DNA from: an uncultured Pelagibacteraceae bacterium | GTDB taxonomy: Bacteria > Pseudomonadota > Alphaproteobacteria > Pelagibacterales > Pelagibacteraceae | Length of the DNA: 36,388 bases | Direction of reading: 5' to 3' | NCBI GenBank assembly: GCA_902553465.1 | Contig: CACDKW010000006.1 | Location: 1 to 36,388, forward strand | In this document: piece by piece, positions 19,938 through 28,440 of the stretch | Layout: each line of letters begins with the position of its first letter | Numbering within the stretch: the first letter of the stretch is position 1 | Position numbers and translations under genes: made by a program | Notes under the pieces: model-generated | Databases searched by the model: none | Told to the model about the DNA's origin: nothing | The model's input: the letters and a program-made list of their open reading frames with translations, nothing else

Positions 19938-20854
19938 TGGGAATATTTGAAAAATTTAAATTAGGTTTTAAAAAAAGTGCCTCTACTTTTGCTTCTGGAC
20001 TTAAGGAAATAATTATAAAAAAAGAAATAGACGATAAGGCGCTAAATGAAATTGAAGATTTTTTAATTCAATCTGATGTGGGTGTCACAGCATCTGAAGA
20101 AATTAGAAATATAATTGCTGAAAAAAAAATTGATCCAAATAAAAATAAAGTTAATGAAATTAACTTAATTCTTAAAAATTATATAATTGATTTAATGTCT
20201 CCATTGGAAAATGAAAGTTTTTTTAAAATTAAAAATAATTTAAATGCTGTTCTTGTCTCAGGTGTTAATGGAGTTGGAAAAACAACAACAATAGGAAAAA
20301 TAGGAAAAATATTAAAATCTAATAATAATAAAGTTATTTTTTCAGCATCAGATACTTTTAGAGCTGCTGCAATAGAACAATTAGAAAATTGGGCAAAAAA
20401 AATAGATGTAGAAATTATTAAATCTTCACAAGGTTCTGACCCTGCGTCCGTTGCATATAAAGCTGTTGATGAAGCACTAAAAAATAAATTTACACATGTC
20501 TTAATAGACACCGCAGGAAGACTACAAAATAAAAAAAATTTAATGGAAGAATATAAAAAAATTGCGAATGTAACAAAAAAAATTGATCCAAATGCTCCTC
20601 ACGAAGTTTTATTAGTTTTAGATGCAACTTCTGGACAAAATGTAATTAATCAAGTCGAAGAATTTAATAAGATAATTCCGATTACAGGATTAATTATGAC
20701 TAAACTAGATGGAACTGCAAAGGGTGGTATTTTAATTGCAATTGCAAAAAAATATAAATTACCAATTATTGCTTTAGGTTTGGGAGAAAAAGAAGATGAT
20801 CTACAAATTTTTAAAGCAGAACAATTTGCTGAAGCTTTTATTACAACTAATTAA
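19937..20854 (+). CDS. ftsY: Signal recognition particle receptor FtsY
   Basis: 305 aa SRP GTPase; VSGVNGVGKTTTIGKIGKIL, SASDTFRAAAIEQLENWA, DTAGRLQNKKNLMEE, TKLDGTAKGG; start overlaps the dapF stop. Confidence 0.95.
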   Translation: MGIFEKFKLGFKKSASTFASGLKEIIIKKEIDDKALNEIEDFLIQSDVGVTASEEIRNIIAEKKIDPNKNKVNEINLILKNYIIDLMSPLENESFFKIKNNLNAVLVSGVNGVGKTTTIGKIGKILKSNNNKVIFSASDTFRAAAIEQLENWAKKIDVEIIKSSQGSDPASVAYKAVDEALKNKFTHVLIDTAGRLQNKKNLMEEYKKIANVTKKIDPNAPHEVLLVLDATSGQNVINQVEEFNKIIPITGLIMTKLDGTAKGGILIAIAKKYKLPIIALGLGEKEDDLQIFKAEQFAEAFITTN

Positions 20855-21407
20855 TTAAATTATTTGAAATTAAAGGTTTATAATAATTACAATTATATTT
20901 TTCCTCTAAAGTTAAATATCCACATTTCTTTGCAACTGATGAAATTATAAACTCTAATCTATTTTTTTTATCATATTTTTTTAAATTTCTTTTAGAGATA
21001 TCAAAAACTAAGTTAGCGTTAATATTTTTAATGGCACTTACCATTATTAAAGTATTATTATCGTTTAATAAATAATATGCAAAATCTTCTGGAAATACTG
21101 GAAAATCGTAATTTTCTATTATTTTTTTTGCTTTTGATGGAAACCAATCATAAGAAATTAATGACTCGTCAGATTTAGTATGATTATTATAAATATATAA
21201 GTCTTGAGGATAATCAGTTATATAATTAAATTCCTCACCTCTAGCTAGTACAGCTTTACTTCTTGTTTTAAAGTAAAGTGTAAAATCATTGTTATAAGAT
21301 TGCATTTTTCCTATATAAAAAAAATCTTCTTTTTCCAAATTATTAGGTTCTGCAAAAGAATTTTTGCAAATTAAAAAAATCAATACAATTAATACTTTAA
21401 ATTTCAT
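20847..21407 (-). CDS. Hypothetical protein with N-terminal signal peptide (putative exported)
   Basis: 186 aa; MKFKVLIVLIFLICKNSFAEP signal-like N-terminus; no family recognised. Confidence 0.7.
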   Translation of the reverse strand: MKFKVLIVLIFLICKNSFAEPNNLEKEDFFYIGKMQSYNNDFTLYFKTRSKAVLARGEEFNYITDYPQDLYIYNNHTKSDESLISYDWFPSKAKKIIENYDFPVFPEDFAYYLLNDNNTLIMVSAIKNINANLVFDISKRNLKKYDKKNRLEFIISSVAKKCGYLTLEEKYNCNYYKPLISNNLIN

Positions 21408-21481
21408 ATAAAATAATGGGTAAAGTAAAATTTTGTATATGGTTTGTTTAAATTATGAATAAAATGTGATTATAAAATTTA

Positions 21482-22708
21482 ATGAAAAAAATTCTTAATT
21501 TTGCACTGTATGACTTCGCTAATTCTGCATTTACAACAATTATAATTACTTTTATTTTTTCAACATATTTTGCAAAACAAATTGCACCTAATCCTGTTTT
21601 AGGACAATCATACTGGGGTTGGGCCATAGGGACTACAGGAATATTGGTTGCAATAATTGGACCAATATTAGGAAGTTACGCAGATAAAAAAAATTTTACA
21701 GAATTCTTTATTAAGTTATTTACAATAATATGTATTTCATTAACAACTTTATTGTGGTTTTCAAAACCTTCAGAAAAATATTTATTATTTACTTTAATTA
21801 TAGTTGCCTTGGCTAATTTTTTTTATGAGTTAAGCCTAATTTTTTATAATTCTATTCTTAAAAGAATTTCAAAAACAAGTGATTTAGGAAAATCTTCAGG
21901 TTTTAGTTTTGCTTTGGGTTATATTGGTGGAATATTAATATTGATAATTTGTATAAAAATTTTTATTGATAATGATGTTTTGCCTTTTGGTCTTTCAAAA
22001 GAAAATTCAGAAAATATTAGAGCTACATCAATTGTAGTTGCAGTCTGGTATTTAATTTTTTCAATACCCTTTTTATTTAGTTTAAAAAAAAAAATAAATA
22101 ATAAAATTGAACTATCTTCAGATAATATAAAAAAAATTAAGGATTTAATTTGGAATAATGGTTTAAATAATTTAGGAAAATTTTTAATTGCAAGAATGCT
22201 TTATGCTGACGGCTTAAATGCCATTATAGTAATGGGCGGAATTTTTGCAGTAGGTGTATTTAATTTAGAAATCAAAGATTTACTAATTTTATCAATACTT
22301 ATGAATGTTACAGCCTTTATTGGTGCAATAGTAGGAGGTTATGCAAATGACAAATTCTCATCAAAATCTGTAATTATTTTCTCTCTATTGGGTTTAATAA
22401 TTTCTTCATCAATAATTCTTTTTGTTAAATCACAGTTATTTTTTTTAATTTTCGCAGCGATAAATGGTTTTTTTATTGGTCCAATCCAATCAGCAAGCAG
22501 AGTTTTCATTACTAAATCTATAGATGAAAATAATCAAGCTTCAGGCTTTGGTCTATTTGCCTTATCTGGAAAGTTGACTTCATTTATTGGGCCACTATTG
22601 GTAAGCACAATTACTTATATCTCTAGTAGTCAAAGAATAGGTTTTTCTTCAGCAATAATTCTTCTTTTGATTGGTTTGCTTATTTTACTAAAAGTAAAAA
22701 AAAACTAA
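21482..22708 (+). CDS. MFS transporter, UMF1/Atg22-like family
   Basis: 408 aa, 12-TM pattern; NFALYDFANSAFTTIIITFIFSTYFA and GSYADKK typical of UMF1 family. Confidence 0.85.
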   Translation: MKKILNFALYDFANSAFTTIIITFIFSTYFAKQIAPNPVLGQSYWGWAIGTTGILVAIIGPILGSYADKKNFTEFFIKLFTIICISLTTLLWFSKPSEKYLLFTLIIVALANFFYELSLIFYNSILKRISKTSDLGKSSGFSFALGYIGGILILIICIKIFIDNDVLPFGLSKENSENIRATSIVVAVWYLIFSIPFLFSLKKKINNKIELSSDNIKKIKDLIWNNGLNNLGKFLIARMLYADGLNAIIVMGGIFAVGVFNLEIKDLLILSILMNVTAFIGAIVGGYANDKFSSKSVIIFSLLGLIISSSIILFVKSQLFFLIFAAINGFFIGPIQSASRVFITKSIDENNQASGFGLFALSGKLTSFIGPLLVSTITYISSSQRIGFSSAIILLLIGLLILLKVKKN

Positions 22709-23508
22709 TTTAAATTTCTTATAAATAGATCAATTTCATTGACTAATTTTTCATCAAAATTCATCATATGATCATCTAAATCTGTAAAGTATTTAAATTT
22801 AGGACTATTTGCCATTTCGAAAATTTTTTCTCCCATATAAAATGGTACAATTTTATCTTTTCTTCCGTGTAAAACTAGAATGGGTGATTTTATATTTTTA
22901 ATTTTATTTTTACTTTCATATTTATCTTTAAGAAGAAACTTTACAGGAAAAATTGGATATATTTTTTGACCCATATCTACCATAGAAGTAAAAGGTGCTT
23001 CTAAAATTATACCTGCAAAATTTTCATTTTGCGCAACTTCAGTGGTTATAGCTGTTCCCAAAGACTCTCCGTATAATATAATTCGATCATTGGAAATTCC
23101 TTTTTTATTTAGCCATTCTATACCACCTAGAGCATCTTTGTATAAACCTGTTTCGCTAGGATTGCCTGGATTTCCACTATACCCCCTCCATGAAATAATT
23201 AAAAAATTAATATCCATATTTCCTAAAAAATTAAGTTTATCAATTCTATTATCTAAATTGCCTGCATTACCATGTAAAAAAAGTATTGTTTTTTTATTAG
23301 AATTTTTTAAGTGAAACCAACCTTTTAATTCAAAATTATCAGAGGTTTTAAAATTTATAGTTTCAAAATTATGTATCAAGCCTTCCCCTGTTATCTGGGG
23401 ACTAAAAGGATGATAAAGAAGTTTCCTTTGAAAAAAATACACAACAACTGTAATAACAAAATAGATTAAAATTAATAAAAAAAAAGATTTAATAAAGATA
23501 TTATTCAT
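22705..23508 (-). CDS. Alpha/beta hydrolase, membrane-anchored (BEM46-like)
   Basis: 267 aa; N-terminal TM, KTILFLHGNAGN, LYGESLGTAITTEVA (GxSxG), ILVLHGRKDKIVP, DDHMM. Confidence 0.85.
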   Translation of the reverse strand: MNNIFIKSFFLLILIYFVITVVVYFFQRKLLYHPFSPQITGEGLIHNFETINFKTSDNFELKGWFHLKNSNKKTILFLHGNAGNLDNRIDKLNFLGNMDINFLIISWRGYSGNPGNPSETGLYKDALGGIEWLNKKGISNDRIILYGESLGTAITTEVAQNENFAGIILEAPFTSMVDMGQKIYPIFPVKFLLKDKYESKNKIKNIKSPILVLHGRKDKIVPFYMGEKIFEMANSPKFKYFTDLDDHMMNFDEKLVNEIDLFIRNLN

Positions 23509-24715
23509 TTCTATTATTTAGTAAAAAATATAAATAACTAAAAATACATATTAACAAATAGGCAGAAAAAGAAATTTGAAAACTTTGAATTTCTCCTTTT
23601 CCAAGAAATTGTGATAGATCAATAACTAAACCAATTCCCCACTGCATTATAAAAGTACCTACAAAAATAAGTAAATTAAATGATGTAAGTGATTTTCCAG
23701 CTAAACTAGTTGGAAAAGATAAAGCCACAGCAGGCTGAGTAAGCGTTAGTACAATTGAAGTAAGTATATATAGAGTAAAATGTAATGCGCCCGCATTTTC
23801 ACCTAAAATAATAATAAAAAGTAATGATAGATAGCTAATTGGTAATCCTAGCTTCATAAGTTTCATAGACTCAAGTCCAAGTTTTGTAATTTTAGGTAAA
23901 ATGTATCCAAAAATAAAAAAAGCAATTAACATTGTTGTATTTATCCAAAATAGTCCTGTTGCGCTTTCTAGTGGTGTATATCCCGCAACTCTAACCATCC
24001 AAGGTCCAGCCCATAAGGTTTGAATTGCTACCATTCCCCCATAATTAAACAAACCAAGAGGAATTGTGCTTCTAAAAAACTTATTTTTCCAAACATCTGA
24101 TAAAGATCCTTCATTCTGTTCCTCTTTGCTATCTTCACTTTTCCATGAAGGAATGAACAGTAAAGTTAAAATTATAATAAGAAGAATAATAATAGCTACT
24201 GAACCAAATATCCATCTCCAACCAATAGTTGGTAATAAAATTTGAACAGGTAGTGTTGAAAAAACAAAACCCATTGAAAGCACCATTAACATCCATGCAT
24301 TAGCTCTTTGTTGGTATTCGTCTGCAAACCAAATTCTGTAACCAGTTAAAGGTCCCATTAAACATGCGCTAACACCAACTCCAATTAAAATTCTTGATAT
24401 AAGCAGACCTGAAAAGCTTTGTGCTAAAGCAAAAGCAGTAGTTCCAATAATTGCAATTAACAAAAATGATGAAACAACTTTTTTAGGTCCGTGTTTATCA
24501 AGTAAATATCCAAGAGGTATTTGCATAGATGCAAATCCTAAAAAATAACCACCTGCTAATAATCCGAGGTCACCAGCGGTTAAATTAAACTCTGAAGTTA
24601 ATAAAGGAGACAAAGTTGCAGTAATTGCCCTTAAAAGTGCAGATATAAAATATCCACAAGCGAATACAAAAAATATTAATACCGCTTTTTTTATCGGTAA
24701 AATATTTTTTTCCAT
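23501..24715 (-). CDS. MFS transporter
   Basis: 404 aa, 12-TM; LLAGGYFLGFASMQIPLGYLLDKHGPKKV, GVSACLMGPLTGYRIWF. Confidence 0.85.
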   Translation of the reverse strand: MEKNILPIKKAVLIFFVFACGYFISALLRAITATLSPLLTSEFNLTAGDLGLLAGGYFLGFASMQIPLGYLLDKHGPKKVVSSFLLIAIIGTTAFALAQSFSGLLISRILIGVGVSACLMGPLTGYRIWFADEYQQRANAWMLMVLSMGFVFSTLPVQILLPTIGWRWIFGSVAIIILLIIILTLLFIPSWKSEDSKEEQNEGSLSDVWKNKFFRSTIPLGLFNYGGMVAIQTLWAGPWMVRVAGYTPLESATGLFWINTTMLIAFFIFGYILPKITKLGLESMKLMKLGLPISYLSLLFIIILGENAGALHFTLYILTSIVLTLTQPAVALSFPTSLAGKSLTSFNLLIFVGTFIMQWGIGLVIDLSQFLGKGEIQSFQISFSAYLLICIFSYLYFLLNNRNE

Positions 24716-24724
24716 TTATTTAAA

Positions 24725-27376
24725 TTAGAAATTTAAAGATATATCACGGTGAATAGAGTTACAACTTGCAACAAATTTAGCCTGTTCTTTTGTTAAACGA
24801 GATTGTAGTCTTAAACCTATATTATTTTTAATAACCTCATTATATTTTTCAAGTTCTGGCACTAAATTTTGGGCTGCATCTTTTCTCCAATTTACTTCCT
24901 TTTCAAACAAAATAAATACTTCTGAGCTTGCATCTGAGATTTTATTTTCTTCTATTTCTTCACTATCAACTAAAGAATATAAATCATCTAGTCTATTGGC
25001 AAATTCCTCAGTGCCTGAAATTTCACTTAGTTTTTCAAATAGGCCATCTATAAGTGAAATTGAATTTTCATAATTTTTATTATTAATTTCATATTTTAAA
25101 TCTTTAATTTCAGGTGAAAGTTCATTTAATTTATCATTGTCTTTTATAAACATCGCGATTTGATCTAGATTATCATATGCCTCGTCTACATTTTTTTTAT
25201 ATCTTTTTGTTTGTGTATTTTTAGCTTTCTGAATAACTTCAAATTCTTTATTTTTAGATTCCCAATTTTCTGGGATTTGTTTTTCTATTTCATCGATTTC
25301 TAACTTATAATCCTCAATTTTCAGATCGATTTTATTTTTTTGTGCCACTTTATCTTTATCTAAATTTCTAATTTCTGCTTTAAGTTTTTCTATTTTATTA
25401 TCTATTTTTCTAATCTTTTTTTGTTTTTTTCTTACTTGGAAATGAAGGTCTCTATAATCTTCTGCAAATAAGTTATATTCATTCTCTGTTTTTTGAAGTT
25501 TTTTAACTAAAGCAAATGTGCCCAATGCATTTTCAAAATGTTCCTCGAAAATATCTAATTTATCATTTGGAAGATCAGAAGGAACAAGCTGTTCAAAACT
25601 TTTTATAGCAGCTGTGATTTTTTGCTCTTCATTATTATAGATATCAAATTTATATTCTTGTAAACAATGTTGAAGCTTAGGGTTCATTGGAGGAGGAGCC
25701 ACATGAGATGTTAAGTATGTTCTAGCGGGTAAATAGTTTACTAAACTTGGATAAAAACCTACAATTCCAAGTCCTATTAATTGTAATACTATGAAAGGAA
25801 CAACGCCTTTCCAAATATTTAGGGTTGTAATAAACTTGGGTGCAACACCTTTCAAATAAAATAAAGCAAAACCAAAAGGGGGAGTTAAAAAAGAAGTTTG
25901 TAAATTTACCCCAATCATTACACCCAACCATATTGCACTAACATTGGCTCCTGTTTCAGCTAATAATATTGGCGCAATAATAGGTACAACAACTACAGCA
26001 ATTTCTATAAAATCAAGGAAGAAACCTAAAAGAAAAATTACTGCCATTACAACAATAAATTGGGTCCAAAATCCACCTGGTAAATCTTGTAAAAAATCTC
26101 TTACTAATTCTTCACCTCCAAAGGCCCTAAAACCTGAGGTTAACATCGCTGCTCCCAGAAGAATTATAAATACCATGGAAGTAGTTACACAAGTTTCGGT
26201 AACAACTTCTTTTAAAACGTTATCAACTTTATAAGATCTCCAAAAACTCCAAATTATACCTATTAAAAAGAATAAAGTGAAAAAACCTGTTATAAAAATT
26301 GCAGTTAAGTTTCTAGTTTCTATAGCTTTGATGTTTAAATTATAATTGTTTGAAATAAAAAAAATTGGAATTAAAGCTATAACGGATATTAGTAATGGAT
26401 AATATGCATCTTTTTTACCTTGATGCAGACGATACCCAGCCATTATAGTTGCACCTATTGCACCAATAGAGCCAGCTTGGTTCACTGTTGCAATACCCAT
26501 TAATATAGATCCAAGAACTGCAAATATTAATGCAAGTGGTGGAATTATTACCATTATAACTTTCATCCAAAATTTAAAATCAAATTGACCTTTAAATGGA
26601 ACAGGAGGAGCTGCTCTAGGATTTAATCTTGCATATACAAATACATACAACATATACAAACCAACTAATACTAATCCAGGTAATAATGCTCCAAGAAACA
26701 TATCGCCAGCACTAGTAGAGCCTACTCTAAACTCGCCAGGCATATTAAATTCACCTGTTATTAATTTATAGTCTGCCTGTCTCATTGTATTTGCTACATC
26801 AGCAGCACTAGCTAATTGGTCTGCAATAATAATTAAAACAATTGATGGAGGAATTATTTGACCAAGTGTTCCAGATGAACAAACTATTCCACTTGCAAGA
26901 CTTCTATCATATTTATTATTCAACATAGTGGGCAATGAAATTAAGCCCATTGCAATTACAGTTGCTCCAACTATTCCCGTAGTTGCTGCAAGCAATGCTC
27001 CAACAAAAATTACTGAAATTCCAAGTCCTCCAGGGATAGGACCAAATAATTGACCCATAGTTACCAAAAGATCTTCAGCAATTTTAGATTTTTGCAACAT
27101 AATCCCCATGAAAATAAATAAAGGTATTGCGATTAAAGTATCAGTTTCCACATCCCAATAATTACTCCTAAAATTTGTAATTCCTGCTGTTAACCATTCT
27201 ATTGGTCCATCAGTTGCGTAATATGCACCCGCATCCCCTTCAAAAAGATATCCAAAGAAAGCTGCAGCACCTATTGAAATAATAGCTGAACCTGGTAATG
27301 CAAAAGCAACGGGGAAACCAGATGCCAACGCCACTATCATAATTAAAACAAGTAGAGTTAAAAATAAATGTTCCAT
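24725..27376 (-). CDS. TRAP transporter large permease (DctM) fused to a ~319-aa C-terminal coiled-coil-like region
   Basis: 883 aa; residues 1 to ~564 DctM-like (ASGFPVAFALPG, IPLFIFMGIML, GALLAATTGIVGATVIAMG, SSGTLGQIIPPSIVLIIIADQ, LGFFLDFIEIAVVVVPIIAPI, LTPPFGFALFYLKGVAP); from ~25684 down to 24725 a soluble Lys/Glu-rich region. Confidence 0.92.
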   Translation of the reverse strand: MEHLFLTLLVLIMIVALASGFPVAFALPGSAIISIGAAAFFGYLFEGDAGAYYATDGPIEWLTAGITNFRSNYWDVETDTLIAIPLFIFMGIMLQKSKIAEDLLVTMGQLFGPIPGGLGISVIFVGALLAATTGIVGATVIAMGLISLPTMLNNKYDRSLASGIVCSSGTLGQIIPPSIVLIIIADQLASAADVANTMRQADYKLITGEFNMPGEFRVGSTSAGDMFLGALLPGLVLVGLYMLYVFVYARLNPRAAPPVPFKGQFDFKFWMKVIMVIIPPLALIFAVLGSILMGIATVNQAGSIGAIGATIMAGYRLHQGKKDAYYPLLISVIALIPIFFISNNYNLNIKAIETRNLTAIFITGFFTLFFLIGIIWSFWRSYKVDNVLKEVVTETCVTTSMVFIILLGAAMLTSGFRAFGGEELVRDFLQDLPGGFWTQFIVVMAVIFLLGFFLDFIEIAVVVVPIIAPILLAETGANVSAIWLGVMIGVNLQTSFLTPPFGFALFYLKGVAPKFITTLNIWKGVVPFIVLQLIGLGIVGFYPSLVNYLPARTYLTSHVAPPPMNPKLQHCLQEYKFDIYNNEEQKITAAIKSFEQLVPSDLPNDKLDIFEEHFENALGTFALVKKLQKTENEYNLFAEDYRDLHFQVRKKQKKIRKIDNKIEKLKAEIRNLDKDKVAQKNKIDLKIEDYKLEIDEIEKQIPENWESKNKEFEVIQKAKNTQTKRYKKNVDEAYDNLDQIAMFIKDNDKLNELSPEIKDLKYEINNKNYENSISLIDGLFEKLSEISGTEEFANRLDDLYSLVDSEEIEENKISDASSEVFILFEKEVNWRKDAAQNLVPELEKYNEVIKNNIGLRLQSRLTKEQAKFVASCNSIHRDISLNF

Positions 27377-27379
27377 GGT

Positions 27380-28363
27380 TTAATTTTTTAAAAGCTTGTA
27401 ACTGCTACTCATAAAATAGCTTGTAAATTGAATTAACATACTTACAGCAAATACAGCTAGATATACCGCCATTAGATAAAGTAAATATAATCCGTTTGAT
27501 CCTTGTTGTGTAATTTCAAAAGATATAACAGGACCATTAATAATACTTGCTTTACCTCCCATTCCTAAAAACAAAACTATAAGACAAAGCGGAATACCTA
27601 ATACCAATGATCCGATTGAATTTGTCCAAGCTTTCTTTTTCTCACTGAAACCAGTGTATAAAACATCAACTCTCACATGACCTTCATGCATTAATGCATA
27701 TGCGCTAGCAAATAGATAAAGGGCAGAATACCAGAAACGAACTAAGTCTCCCTGAAAAGCTTGTTCATATTCGAATATAAATCTTGAAACTACAATAAAA
27801 AATTCACTAGCAACAACTAGAACAGCCAACCAAATAAAACCTACTGATCTTGTAAAATAACCAATTACAAAAGAAATTAATATTAAAGGAAAATGAACAA
27901 AGGTAATTCTAAAAGCTGGAATAACTAATTTAACTTTTAAAGTTTCCCCAAAAATTGGTTCAACTAATTTTTCTACAACCATAAATGAAACTATTAAATC
28001 TGCGATTCCAACAATCAAAACTGCCCAAAAAGATGAACGAATAATATAAGAAGTAAATTCCGTAAGAATTCTTGAGTCAGTTTCTAAAGTTTGTTTAATA
28101 GATTTAAATACATAGAAAATTGCTAATAATATTGAAATAAAATATAAAAATAATTGTATATAGGCTGTTGTTAATATTGAACCTTCTAAAGGGTTACTCA
28201 ATTTTTTAAATCCAAATAAGCCATAATGAGCAAATAATTTTTTAACACCAGGCCATTCAAACCAAACTGTTAAAATATTGTTAATTAGAAAAATAAAAGT
28301 AATAGCTAGTATCGAATAACTAAATATCCTTATAATTATCGGTAAATTACTTTTTGAAACCAT
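27380..28363 (-). CDS. TRAP transporter small permease (DctQ), enlarged
   Basis: 327 aa; C-terminal DctQ-like WYSALYLFASAYALMHEGHVRVDVLYTGFSEKKKAWTNSIGSLVLGIPLCLIV; preceded by extra hydrophobic segments; 3 bp from dctM. Confidence 0.88.
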   Translation of the reverse strand: MVSKSNLPIIIRIFSYSILAITFIFLINNILTVWFEWPGVKKLFAHYGLFGFKKLSNPLEGSILTTAYIQLFLYFISILLAIFYVFKSIKQTLETDSRILTEFTSYIIRSSFWAVLIVGIADLIVSFMVVEKLVEPIFGETLKVKLVIPAFRITFVHFPLILISFVIGYFTRSVGFIWLAVLVVASEFFIVVSRFIFEYEQAFQGDLVRFWYSALYLFASAYALMHEGHVRVDVLYTGFSEKKKAWTNSIGSLVLGIPLCLIVLFLGMGGKASIINGPVISFEITQQGSNGLYLLYLMAVYLAVFAVSMLIQFTSYFMSSSYKLLKN

Positions 28364-28390
28364 AAAATATAAAATTTTGTCTTATTAAAA

Positions 28391-28412
28391 AAGGGCCCTA
28401 AAAAGGGCCCTT
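28391..28412 (-). terminator. Rho-independent terminator/attenuator between the TRAP binding protein gene and the permease genes
   Basis: Perfect 9-bp stem AAGGGCCCT-AAAA-AGGGCCCTT (28391-28399 with 28404-28412); minus-strand transcript continues into a U6 tract. Confidence 0.85.
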
Positions 28413-28440
28413 AATTTTTTATATTATCAAACTTTAAGTA

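Noticed and set aside
19428-20511. Minus-strand ORFs 19428-19700 and 20179-20511
   Set aside because: Antisense to dapF and ftsY, no independent support.
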